DNA of 64,000 bases from Calidifontimicrobium sp035325925 (GTDB lineage Bacteria > Pseudomonadota > Gammaproteobacteria > Burkholderiales > Burkholderiaceae_C), in contig NZ_DAOKZA010000018.1 in the NCBI RefSeq assembly GCF_035325925.1, positions 7,684 to 71,683 on the forward strand. The letters are read 5' to 3'. The notes under the pieces are model-generated. The model saw only the letters and a list, made by a program, of their open reading frames with translations. It did not search any database and was not told the DNA's origin. The position numbers and the translations under genes were made by a program. Shown here one piece after another: positions 28,275 to 37,374 of the stretch (the stretch's first letter is position 1; every line of letters starts with the position of its first letter).

Positions 28275-31200
28275 TAGTCGTCGAGCACGATCGCGCTCAG
28301 CACGTCCTGCTCGGCCGGCGTCCGGCCCTCGACGATCGCGTCGAACAGGCGGCTGGCCAGCGCCACCGGCACCGTGAAGCCGGGCCACAACGAGCGCCGC
28401 AACGCCATCGCGTCGGTGACGAAGTCGTCGACGCCCTGCCGCAGCTCGGCACGCAGCTGCCGCGACCGCGGGTCGATCGTCGTGTCGGACCGGAGCCGGG
28501 CTCGCGGCTGCGGCGCGCCCTCCTCTACGACCATCTCGTAGCGGATCACCTGCTCCTCGTCGCTGCTGAGCATCTTCTCGAGGTCGAAGCTGCGGCCGTA
28601 CAGCAGCGGCTGCGGGGCGCCGGGCGGCACGCCGTCGGCATAACAGCCCAGCGCGGTGGCGCCGCGGAAGACCTCGGGGTCCTTGCAGGTCGAGTTGGCG
28701 ATCATGTAGTAGCCATGGATCCTGCGCCCGAGCAGCCGGATCAGCCGCGACTGGATGGTGCCCGAGTAGCCGACGTCGACCACCGCGCACTCGTCGTCGC
28801 CGTCGAGCCCCATCGCGTGCAGATAGGCCATCAGCGCGGGCTTCTCGCGCGCCCCCGCTTCGACGATCCGCGGATGCAGGTGGTCGAGCACGGGGCGCAC
28901 GGCCTCGATGTTGCCGTCGAGGATCTCCACCGGGCGCCCCTGGCGCCACAGCCCGCGCTCGGCCAGTTGCTGCCAGTCGCCGTCGTCCAGCGCCAGGCCG
29001 TACCGCTCGCGCAGGAAGATCGACAGCTCGTTGGGATAGAACCGCGCACGCGCCAGCTCGTAGACGTCTTCGATCGACTCGATCATCGGCACCGTCACCG
29101 CGCGCCTGGACAGCACGAGGTAGCTGGCCGGCGGGCCTTCCCCGGTGGCGTCGCGCCAGCGGTCGTAGACCACGTGCAGCAGCGCGCCCTCGCGCGACAG
29201 GAAGTGCAGTCGCGCGATACCCCGCGCCTGGGCCTCGCGCGCCAGCCAGCCCGCGAAGGCCAGCGCCAGCGGGCCGACGACCTGGTAGCCGACGTCGCGT
29301 GCTGTCGGTGCGAAGTCGGCGGGCCGCGCCTGGACCCCGAACAGCGCCGAGAACGAACGCCGCACGAGCAGGCCCAGGCAGGCGCTGGCGTCGAGATCGA
29401 CGCCGGCCTGCGCGTCGTCGACCAGCGCCGACCAGCGCGGCATGGCGCGCGCCTGCTCGACCGCGCGGATCACGTGCCAGTGGCGCATGCCCATGTCGCA
29501 AGGGATCTGGAAGTCCGAACGCTCGTTGTCGCCGACCATCGCCACCTGATCGATCGCCAGCCCCTCGGTCTGCAGGATGTGCCGGTAGAGCTCGCCGCTG
29601 TCCTTGCGCAGCCCGACGTCGCTCGACACGTAGCACCGGTGCCAGCCGCCGACGCCGCAGTGGCGCAGCATGGCCTCGACCACCGTCGCGGGAAGGAACG
29701 TGTCGCTGGCCAGCAGCACGCGTCGGCCCGAGCGGGCGACCGCGTCGAGAAGCGCCACGGCGTCGGTGCGCACCTGCACCGAGGCGGTTTCGACCTCGAC
29801 TTCGAGCTCGTGAAGCCGCGCCAGGTGAGGCGTGATGGCGCCACCGCGCCCCTGCCACGCACGGTAGATGTCCTCGAGCCCGACGTCGCGGCCGGCACGC
29901 TCGCGCGCCTCGCTCTCGACGTCGGCGCGCTGCTCGAGGTAGAGCCGGCCGGCCTCGCCGCCGATGCGCCGGGCGACGATCGCCTTGACGTGCTCCGGGT
30001 CGAGCAGCGGGCGCACCAGCAGCGTGTCGAACACGTCGAAGATCACCGCGCGCACCTCGGGTGCGGTGAGCTGCGCGACCACGCCGTCGATGGTCTGTCC
30101 CAAGAACTGGTCGAAGCGCCAGCGCGACCAGCTCGGGTGGCGGTCGTCGCTGAGCACCGCGTGGCCGAAGCCGGCCGCGCGTGGTACCAGCCCGAGCAGC
30201 CGCTCGAGGGCATGCGCCAGCGTGCCGTCGGTCTGACCGGCTTCGACGGGGAAGTCGTCGAGGGTGATGCCGGCGTCGAACAACGGCCGCAGCGCCTCGG
30301 TGCGCGCCCAGAACATCGAGCCGACCGGGAAGTCGAAGTACCCCTTGGGCGGTTCGATGCCGAGGCGGCGGCACCAGTGTTCGCCGAGGCCCCGGTTGGC
30401 CAGCCAGCTGTGCGCCTGGTAGGGCACGTCCACATAGGTCTGCGGGTAGACCAGGCCGACGCCCGGCGTCGTCAGCAGCGTGAAGATGCGGCGCACGCGG
30501 TCGGGCGAGCCGAACAGCCCCTGCACCAGGTACTCGCGCCAGCCCAGCGTGCTGCCGCGGTTGTAGAGCGACTTCTTCGTGTGGATGTGGGCGACGAAGT
30601 CGTGATCGGCCAGCTCGCGGCCGAAGCGGCACAGCATCGGCGCCATGTCGCGCCCGCGGTTGGGCACCACCTCGACCACCAGCGACACCAGCCGCGGCAG
30701 CTGGCGCAGGCGCTCGCTGCACTGCGCCTGTACCTTCGGGTCGGACACCGACACGAACAGCGAGAAGGCGAACGGCATCTGCGCCAGTTGCCCGAGGAAC
30801 TCGTCGATCAGGTCGGCGTAGAAGACGTGGGCGTGGACGGCGATGCGGCCGGGCGTCGACGCGTCGAACGGCGCCACGCGGTCCAGGTCGACCAGGCTGC
30901 CCTGGCCGGCGGCCGGTGCCGCGCCCCCGCCGGCGCGGCGCGAGCGCCAGCGCTCGTAGTGGCCGACGCCGCGGAATAGCGGCCCCGCGCCGCGGTAGGC
31001 CAGCTCGACCAGCGGCCCGCGCAGCGCCTGCGGCAGCCGCCGGTAGACGCCCCGCGCCCAGGCGTGGCCATGGTGGCGCAGTCCGGCCATCGCGCCGGCG
31101 CGGTCGCCGCGCGCCAGCCTGGCCGCGAAGCGCAGCGGGCGCGTGAGCCTCCAGGACGTCGAGCGGTACAGCGCGGCAAGCTCGTGCCGCGCCGCGCCGA

Positions 31201-32791
31201 GCTGCTGCAGCTGGGTCTCGATGACGGCCTCGCGCGCCGCCAGTTGCGCGTCCCGGCGTGCGATGTCGGCGTCGCGTTCGGCCACGGTCTGCGACAGCGC
31301 GGCAATCGTGTCGTCGCGCTGCACGACCGTCGCCTCCACCTCGGCCAGCCGGGCATTGCGCTCGCGGCGCACGGCCTGCTGGATCTCGACTTCGTGGCGC
31401 AGCCGCGCCGCGCAGCGTTCCAGCTGCGCGAACCGCGGCGCGACGCCGGTGGCCCAGGTGGCCAGCGCCGCGGCGTTCTCGGCGGCCGGCGCGACGTCGG
31501 CTAAAGGCGCCTGCGGCGGACACAGCACGTCGTAGTCGGCCACCATGGCGGCCGTCGAACGCGGCTCGATCGCGGCCACCGCCTCGCGCACGCGCGCCAG
31601 GGCCGGGCGGTCGTCGGCGATCTGGCGCAGCCGGGTCACCAGCGCGTCCGCATTTGGGGCGAACAGGAACCCGGTCTCGCCGTCGACGATGCGCTCGGCG
31701 AAGCTGCCGAGTGCGGTCGCCACCGGCACGATGCCCAGCAGGGTGAGCTCGGTGAGCGCATAGCCGAAGGTCTCGGCGCACACGCTGGCCAGCAGGCCGA
31801 CGTCAGGCTGCAGCTGCGCCACGTGGCGCGGCAGATCGGCCAGCTCGTACTCGGCACGGACCGTGGCGCCGGGCAGATCTTCGAAGAAGCGCCCGAGGGG
31901 TCCGCAGCCGAGGAACTGCAGGTCGGCGAACTCGCTCAAGCGGTGCCGGGCCTGGAACAGCAGGTCCATCCCCTTGACCGAGCTGAGAGAACCCAGCACC
32001 AGCACGCGCAGCCGTTCGGCGGGCTGCGGCGCGGCCGATCGCGCGGCCGGCCAGCCGGCATAGCCGTGCGCGATCACCTCGAACCGCGTGTGCGGCGCGA
32101 TCTTCACCAGCCGCTTCACCTGCTCGCGCGCCGCGTGCGAGGGGCTGACGAGGGTGATCGGCGGCGCGCTCGCCAGCGCCTGCGGCAATGCCGCATCACC
32201 CGACGCCGCGGCGTCGCGGTCGGCGCCCGGCCCGGCCCCGCGGGCATCGAGCAGCTCGAGGAAGCGCCGCCGGACCGCGATCCGGTCGGCGACGGCGAAA
32301 CCCGACAGGGGATTGAAACCCGGCTCGTTGTGCTGCGCGCACTCGGCCAGCCGGGCGTCGTCGCAGCTCGTGCACACGCCGCCGAAGTGCGCGTTGATCG
32401 CCGGGCAGGCCGGGAAGTAGTCGTGCACGACCAGCAGCGTCGGCAGCGCCGTGTCGAGCGCGTCCAGGCTGTGGCCGATCAGCGACGAAACGATCACCCG
32501 ACCGACCCCGCAGGCGGCCACCACCTCGTGCAGCGCGGCGCGGTACTCGTCGTGCGCGGTGGCCGTCACCGCGATCGGCCGATCGAACACCCACAGGCGC
32601 AGCGGACGCGCGAGATCGGCGGCATCGAACAGCACCAGCCCGCGCCCGAAGTGGCCCTCGAGATGGAACGCCTTGAGCACGTAGCTGCGGCTGCCTTCGT
32701 CGGCCTGGCAGAAGTCGCGCCACCAGCGTTCGACGCCGCCGCCGAGGTCGTGGACGATGTGCAGGGTGACGGGTCGGGCCGCGTCGGGCAT
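28247..32791 (-). CDS. Giant fusion: GT4-like glycosyltransferase + RgpF + HAD + C-terminal domain
   Basis: A 1514-residue protein that appears to join several activities of glycan assembly. Residues 1-430 are a GT-B glycosyltransferase with SLSSVKGMDLLF and an EX7E motif (Glu340, Glu348). About 455-545 is a charged coiled coil ending in YRSTSWRLTRPLR. About 648-905 resembles rhamnan-synthesis protein RgpF (AVHAHVFYADLIDEF, NRGRDMAPML, HIHTKKS). About 913-1110 is HAD-like with FDVFDTLL, SDTF, LRKD and GDNERSD. About 1110-1514 is a region often seen after such HAD domains, with DVGYSGTIQSRL. No membrane segments. Likely cytoplasmic; sugar and order of reactions unknown. It faces a divergent methyltransferase gene. 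Confidence 0.85.
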   Translation of the reverse strand: MPDAARPVTLHIVHDLGGGVERWWRDFCQADEGSRSYVLKAFHLEGHFGRGLVLFDAADLARPLRLWVFDRPIAVTATAHDEYRAALHEVVAACGVGRVIVSSLIGHSLDALDTALPTLLVVHDYFPACPAINAHFGGVCTSCDDARLAECAQHNEPGFNPLSGFAVADRIAVRRRFLELLDARGAGPGADRDAAASGDAALPQALASAPPITLVSPSHAAREQVKRLVKIAPHTRFEVIAHGYAGWPAARSAAPQPAERLRVLVLGSLSSVKGMDLLFQARHRLSEFADLQFLGCGPLGRFFEDLPGATVRAEYELADLPRHVAQLQPDVGLLASVCAETFGYALTELTLLGIVPVATALGSFAERIVDGETGFLFAPNADALVTRLRQIADDRPALARVREAVAAIEPRSTAAMVADYDVLCPPQAPLADVAPAAENAAALATWATGVAPRFAQLERCAARLRHEVEIQQAVRRERNARLAEVEATVVQRDDTIAALSQTVAERDADIARRDAQLAAREAVIETQLQQLGAARHELAALYRSTSWRLTRPLRFAARLARGDRAGAMAGLRHHGHAWARGVYRRLPQALRGPLVELAYRGAGPLFRGVGHYERWRSRRAGGGAAPAAGQGSLVDLDRVAPFDASTPGRIAVHAHVFYADLIDEFLGQLAQMPFAFSLFVSVSDPKVQAQCSERLRQLPRLVSLVVEVVPNRGRDMAPMLCRFGRELADHDFVAHIHTKKSLYNRGSTLGWREYLVQGLFGSPDRVRRIFTLLTTPGVGLVYPQTYVDVPYQAHSWLANRGLGEHWCRRLGIEPPKGYFDFPVGSMFWARTEALRPLFDAGITLDDFPVEAGQTDGTLAHALERLLGLVPRAAGFGHAVLSDDRHPSWSRWRFDQFLGQTIDGVVAQLTAPEVRAVIFDVFDTLLVRPLLDPEHVKAIVARRIGGEAGRLYLEQRADVESEARERAGRDVGLEDIYRAWQGRGGAITPHLARLHELEVEVETASVQVRTDAVALLDAVARSGRRVLLASDTFLPATVVEAMLRHCGVGGWHRCYVSSDVGLRKDSGELYRHILQTEGLAIDQVAMVGDNERSDFQIPCDMGMRHWHVIRAVEQARAMPRWSALVDDAQAGVDLDASACLGLLVRRSFSALFGVQARPADFAPTARDVGYQVVGPLALAFAGWLAREAQARGIARLHFLSREGALLHVVYDRWRDATGEGPPASYLVLSRRAVTVPMIESIEDVYELARARFYPNELSIFLRERYGLALDDGDWQQLAERGLWRQGRPVEILDGNIEAVRPVLDHLHPRIVEAGAREKPALMAYLHAMGLDGDDECAVVDVGYSGTIQSRLIRLLGRRIHGYYMIANSTCKDPEVFRGATALGCYADGVPPGAPQPLLYGRSFDLEKMLSSDEEQVIRYEMVVEEGAPQPRARLRSDTTIDPRSRQLRAELRQGVDDFVTDAMALRRSLWPGFTVPVALASRLFDAIVEGRTPAEQDVLSAIVLDDYYCGRGLVS

Positions 32792-32906
32792 GGCGGGTGC
32801 GGATGGGGGTCGGGGCAGGCGGACCCGGGATTCTGGCCTACGCCATCGGCTACAGTGCGCAGCGGCTCGCCGCGCCCACCGGGCGCGGCGGCCCCGCCTG
32901 CGCAGC

Positions 32907-33896
32907 ATGACCACTCACCCGCCTGCCCCCACGCCGACCGGCACGGCCATCGACGCCCGTGCCGGCGCGCTCGGCGGCGCCAGCGGCGTCAGGCTGCCGT
33001 CGCCGTGGATCGCGCGCTTCGACGGCGAGGCCGGCTTCGCGGCCGCGATGACCGCGGCGCAGGGGCTGCTCGCCACCGTCGGCGGCATCGACGACCAGAT
33101 CGTGGCCTGCCGCCACCCGCGCGACTACACCGCGTACTGCCAGAGCTGCGCGACGTTCACGACGATGCGCATCGACTGGCGCCACGCGGGGACGACGCCC
33201 GACGGCTCGGTGCATCCGGCGTGGACCGAGACCAGCGTGTGCACCGCCTGCGGGCTCAACAGCCGCATGCGCGCCCTGCTGGGCTTCGTGCTGGCGCACG
33301 GTGACTACCGCCGCGACGCGCGCTGTTACCTGGCCGAACGCGTGACGCCTTCGTACCCGGCGTTCGGCCGTCACTTCGAGCATCTGACCGGCAGCGAGTA
33401 CCTCGGGCGCGATCGCCGGCCGGGCGAACGGGTGCACCTGCCCGCGTTCGACGCCGAGGTGCGCCACGAGGACCTGACCGGGCTGTCGTTCGCCGACGCG
33501 AGCTTCGAGTGGGTGGTGACGCAGGACGTGTTCGAGCACGTGCCGGACTACCCGGCGGCCTTCGCCGAATGCGCCCGCGTTCTCGTCGCCGGCGGCCACC
33601 TGGTGTTCACGGTGCCGTTCAACAGCGGCCTGAGCCGCACCCAGGTGCGCGCCCTGGTGCACCCGGACGGCCGCATCGAACACCGGCTGCCGCCGGAGGT
33701 GCACGGCAACCCGGTCGAAGGCGGCGGCGCCCTGTGTTTCCAGAACTTCGGCTGGGACCTCGTCGACACGCTGCGCGGCGTCGGCTTCACCGATGTCGCG
33801 GCGCATGCCTACTGGGGGCCGTGGCTGGGCCATGTCGGCTTCGGCGGGCTGGTGTTCAGCGCACGCAAGGCGCCGCCGGGGCGCGCGGTCGGCTGA
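32907..33896 (+). CDS. Class I SAM-dependent methyltransferase
   Basis: A 329-residue protein. The N-terminal part has CQSC and CTACG pairs that could bind a metal. The C-terminal part is a methyltransferase type 11 domain: LSFADASFEWVVTQDVFEHVPDYPAAFAE and RVLVAGGHLVFTVPF. The usual glycine-rich motif I is degenerate (here SEYLG), so SAM binding may be altered. In this context it may methylate a sugar or cap a glycan; that is inference. It is divergent from the giant glycosyltransferase gene, 115 bp away. Confidence 0.78.
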   Translation: MTTHPPAPTPTGTAIDARAGALGGASGVRLPSPWIARFDGEAGFAAAMTAAQGLLATVGGIDDQIVACRHPRDYTAYCQSCATFTTMRIDWRHAGTTPDGSVHPAWTETSVCTACGLNSRMRALLGFVLAHGDYRRDARCYLAERVTPSYPAFGRHFEHLTGSEYLGRDRRPGERVHLPAFDAEVRHEDLTGLSFADASFEWVVTQDVFEHVPDYPAAFAECARVLVAGGHLVFTVPFNSGLSRTQVRALVHPDGRIEHRLPPEVHGNPVEGGGALCFQNFGWDLVDTLRGVGFTDVAAHAYWGPWLGHVGFGGLVFSARKAPPGRAVG

Positions 33897-33911
33897 GAGC
33901 CCGTCGGCGAC

Positions 33912-34088
33912 ATGATCCTGCGGGCCCGTCTGGCAGCGGCGATGCGCGCTTCGATGCGTGGCACGCGGATCGCGCGGTCGGGGCGTGGCGTCGCCGCCGG
34001 CCGCGGCACCGGCCGCGGTCGCGACGACGCCCGCAGCGTGCGCCGCCGGATCGCGGCGTCGCACACGCCCCGGCGACCGCAGCGCTGA
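33912..34088 (+). CDS. Possible small basic protein (58 codons)
   Basis: An ATG-to-TGA frame of 58 codons filling the gap between two methyltransferase genes. The product would be extremely Arg/Ala/Gly-rich, with no recognisable motif. Codon third positions are GC-rich like the neighbours, but any frame in this genome tends to be open. No clear Shine-Dalgarno precedes it. It may equally be a remnant or a spacer. Confidence 0.2.
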   Translation: MILRARLAAAMRASMRGTRIARSGRGVAAGRGTGRGRDDARSVRRRIAASHTPRRPQR

Positions 34089-34098
34089 GCCACGCGCC

Positions 34099-37000
34099 AT
34101 GTCGACCCCGGCCGACCCTGCCCTGGCGGCGCTGTGCGACGAAGCCGCTGCGCTGTGCGCCGACCCGCGGCTGGCGACGCTGCTGCACACGCACTGGCCG
34201 GCCCTCGGCCGCGGCGGCCGGCGCGTCGGCACGCGCATCCACCCCGACGACCAGATGCTGCTGCACTCGCTGCGCCACCATCGCGACGCCGGCGCCGCCG
34301 TCAGCCAGTACTTCAACGTCGCGCTGCAGCAGTACCACGCGGCGCGACAGATCGTCGACACGCTGTTCCCGGTCCCTTCGGGCCGCCTCGAACTGCTCGA
34401 CTTCGCGTGCGGATTCGGCCGCCTGATCCGCTTCCTCGTCGCCTGCGACCGCGACGTCGAGATCACCGCCGCCGAGATCCAGCCCGACGCGCTGGCCTTC
34501 GTCGGCGACGAGTTCGGCGTCGCCACGGTGCCCTCGGCGATGGCGCCCGAGGCGTTCGACCCGGGCCGGCGCTTCGACGTCGTGTGGGTCGCGTCGCTGT
34601 TCTCGCACCTGCCCGAGGGCCTGTTCCACCGCTGGCTGTCGCGGCTGCACGCGCTGTTGACGCCGCGCGGCGTGCTGTGCTTCAGCGTGCACGACGAGGT
34701 GCTCGCGCCGCCCGGCGCGATGCCGGCCAGCGGCCTGCTGTTCAGCCCGCACAGCGAGAACGCCGGGCTCGACGCCGACGCCTACGGCACGACCTACGTC
34801 ACCGAACGTTTCGTGCGCGCCGCGATCGCGCGTGGCATCGGCGCGCGCGCGCCGGTGCACCGCATCGCCAGGGCGCTGGCGCACGAGCAGGACGTCTACG
34901 TCGTCGCCGCCGACCCCGGCCGCGACCTGTCGCCGCTCGCCGGGTTCCGCCACGGGCCGTGGGGCTGGGTCGACGAGCGGCGCGTCGATGCCGGCGCGCT
35001 CGTGCTGCGCGGCTGGGCCGCGTCGCTCGACGACGGTGCGCTGCCCGCGGTGTCGATCCGCGTCGACGGCGCCGAGCACCGCTGCCCGACCGGCGGCATG
35101 CGCGCCGATGTGCGCGACGTGTTCGGCGACGAGCGGCTCGCGGCCGCAGGCTGGGCGCTGCGCCTTGCGCTGCCCGAAGGCGGGCGCACCCCCTGGGTCG
35201 AAGTCGTTGCGCCGACGCCGCGCGGCGAGTGCGTGCTGCTGTACGCCGGCTGGCCGGGCGGACCACCGACCGCGCCTGAGACGCCGCACGTCTACCGGCG
35301 CGCCATCGACCCCGGCACGCGATCGTCGCTGTCAGTGATCGCGGCGCTCGTCACGCCGGGCTCGCGCGTGCTCGACGTCGGCACCGGCAGCGGCGCGCTC
35401 GGCCGCCACCTGCGCGGGCAGCGCCGCTGCGAGGTCGACGGCGTCACGCTCAGCGCCGCCGAGCGCGACGTCGCGTCGCCGGCCTACGACCGCCTCGTCG
35501 TCGCCGACCTCGACGACCCGGCCTGGGCCACGCGTTTCGCCGACCGCCGCTACGACGTGATCGTCTGTGCCGACGTGCTCGAGCACCTGCGCGAGCCGGC
35601 GCGCGTGCTGCGCGCCTGCGCCGGCCTGCTGCGCGACGGCGGCTGGCTGCTCGCCTCGGTGCCCAACGTCGCCTACGCCGGCCTCGTTGCCGAGCTCATG
35701 CACGGACGCTGGACCTACGGCGCCGAGGGCCTGCTAGACCGCACCCACCTGCGCTTTTTCACCCGTGCGTCATTCGGGCGCCTTCTCGAAGACGAAGGCT
35801 GGCGCGTCGAGCGCGTCGAGCCGATCGATCTGACCTGGTACTACACCGAGTTCTGGACCCCTTTCGACCGCCTGCCGCCGACGGTGGCGCGCTACCTGCT
35901 CGCGCAACCCGACGCGTCGGCGTACCAGCTCGTGTTCGCGGCACGGCGCACCGAGGCGCAGGCGCGCGCGGGCGACGAGCCGCTCGCCGCCCTGGTCCCG
36001 CCGCCCGACCCGGCAGTGAGCGTGGCCGTCTACGCGTCGACGCTCGCCGTCGCACCGGCCGGCGGTGGCAGCGCGCGCGGCGTGCACGCGCTCGGCCGCG
36101 TCGGTGCGCAGCTGCAGACGCTCGCCTTCCCGATCCCCGCCAACGCCGGCGTGCCGCCGCAGTGGCGCTGGTATCCGGCCGACCGACCCGGCTACCTGCA
36201 CCTGCACGCACTGCGCGTGCGCGACCGCCACGGCGGCGTCGCCTGGGACTGGGTCGCGGCGCGCGACGGCGACCGCGCGCTGCGCGATGCCGGGCGGCAA
36301 CAGATCGACCTCGGCACGCCGGCGGCCGACGGCGCCGTGACGCTGCTGCTGCGCGGCGCCGAGCCGGGCCTCGACCTGCCTGTGCCGGTGGCGGCTCTGG
36401 CGCCGGCGGGGGCGCCGTGGACGTTCGAGGCCGTGTGCGGCTGGCCGCTGTCGGCCGACTACCTCGCATTGCTGCCCGCGGCACCCGCAGACCGCGCACC
36501 GGCCCCGCTGGCGCCGCTCACCGCCGCGGCCGTGCCGCCGCCGCGCGACCCCGTCGTCGAGGTCGTCGTGCCGGTGCACGGCCAGGTCGACCTCGTGCGC
36601 CGCTGCCTGGCCAGCGTGGTCGACGGCGGCGGCGACGTGCCGTGGCATCTGACGGTGATCGACGACGCCAGCCCCGATGCCGGGACCACCCGCTGGTTGC
36701 GCGAGTTCGCCGCCGTGCACCCCGAGACGACGGTCGTCGCGAACGCGCGCAACCTCGGCTTCGTCGCCACCGCCAACCTCGGCTTCCGACTGGCCGGGCG
36801 GCGCGACGTCGTGCTGCTCAACAGCGACACCGAAGTGCCGCCCGGCTGGCTCGACCGCCTGCGCCGCGCCGCCGTCGCCGACCCTCGCGCCGGCACCGTC
36901 ACCCCGTTCTCGAACAACGCGACGATCTGCTCGTTCCCGCGCTTCTGCGAGGACAATCCGCTGCCGCCCGGCCACACCACGGCCTCGCTCGACCGCCTGT

Positions 37001-37374
37001 TCGCGCAGACCCTTGCGGGGCAGACGGTCGAGATCCCGACCGCGGTGGGCTTTTGCATGTACATCCGCCGCGACTGCCTCGACGAGATCGGCGACTTCGA
37101 CGCCGCGACGTTCGGCGCCGGCTACGGCGAGGAGAACGACTTCTGCCTGCGCGCCACCGCGCGCGGCTGGCGCCACCTGCACGTGCTCGACGTGTTCGTT
37201 CGCCACGAAGGCGGCTCGAGCTTCGGCCCGCGCCAGCAGGAGCTCCAGCGGCACGCCATGGCGGCGATGCTGCGCCTGCACCCGCACTACGACGAGCTGG
37301 TGCGCGCGTACATCGAGCGTGACCCGCCGCGGCCGTACCGCGACGCGGTCGCCGGCCGCCTCGCGGCCGGCTGA
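34099..37374 (+). CDS. Giant fusion: two methyltransferases + family 2 glycosyltransferase
   Basis: A 1091-residue protein. Residues 95-270 are a class I methyltransferase (LLDFACGFGRLIRFLV). About 285-390 looks like a beta-sandwich. About 415-615 is a second methyltransferase with VLDVGTGSGALGRHL, CADVLEHL and ASVPNVAYAG. About 635-800 is a second all-beta-like region. Residues 819-1075 are a GT-A glycosyltransferase (VEVVVPVHGQ, TVIDDASPD, NARNLGFVATAN, LLNSDTEVP, GYGEENDFCLRA). It may couple glycan methylation, which in O9a-type systems stops chain growth, to sugar transfer; this is inference. Its stop overlaps the acyltransferase start (TGATG). Confidence 0.85.
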   Translation: MSTPADPALAALCDEAAALCADPRLATLLHTHWPALGRGGRRVGTRIHPDDQMLLHSLRHHRDAGAAVSQYFNVALQQYHAARQIVDTLFPVPSGRLELLDFACGFGRLIRFLVACDRDVEITAAEIQPDALAFVGDEFGVATVPSAMAPEAFDPGRRFDVVWVASLFSHLPEGLFHRWLSRLHALLTPRGVLCFSVHDEVLAPPGAMPASGLLFSPHSENAGLDADAYGTTYVTERFVRAAIARGIGARAPVHRIARALAHEQDVYVVAADPGRDLSPLAGFRHGPWGWVDERRVDAGALVLRGWAASLDDGALPAVSIRVDGAEHRCPTGGMRADVRDVFGDERLAAAGWALRLALPEGGRTPWVEVVAPTPRGECVLLYAGWPGGPPTAPETPHVYRRAIDPGTRSSLSVIAALVTPGSRVLDVGTGSGALGRHLRGQRRCEVDGVTLSAAERDVASPAYDRLVVADLDDPAWATRFADRRYDVIVCADVLEHLREPARVLRACAGLLRDGGWLLASVPNVAYAGLVAELMHGRWTYGAEGLLDRTHLRFFTRASFGRLLEDEGWRVERVEPIDLTWYYTEFWTPFDRLPPTVARYLLAQPDASAYQLVFAARRTEAQARAGDEPLAALVPPPDPAVSVAVYASTLAVAPAGGGSARGVHALGRVGAQLQTLAFPIPANAGVPPQWRWYPADRPGYLHLHALRVRDRHGGVAWDWVAARDGDRALRDAGRQQIDLGTPAADGAVTLLLRGAEPGLDLPVPVAALAPAGAPWTFEAVCGWPLSADYLALLPAAPADRAPAPLAPLTAAAVPPPRDPVVEVVVPVHGQVDLVRRCLASVVDGGGDVPWHLTVIDDASPDAGTTRWLREFAAVHPETTVVANARNLGFVATANLGFRLAGRRDVVLLNSDTEVPPGWLDRLRRAAVADPRAGTVTPFSNNATICSFPRFCEDNPLPPGHTTASLDRLFAQTLAGQTVEIPTAVGFCMYIRRDCLDEIGDFDAATFGAGYGEENDFCLRATARGWRHLHVLDVFVRHEGGSSFGPRQQELQRHAMAAMLRLHPHYDELVRAYIERDPPRPYRDAVAGRLAAG

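Noticed and set aside
26916..31781. Very long open frame on the minus strand covering the ligase gene and half of the giant glycosyltransferase gene
   Set aside because: It is an out-of-phase shadow caused by high GC content; its product is Arg/Pro/Ala-rich with no motifs and it contradicts clearly recognisable genes.
32831..32856. TTCTGG/TACAGT as promoter of the 32907 methyltransferase gene
   Set aside because: The spacer is only 14 bp and the -35 is poor.
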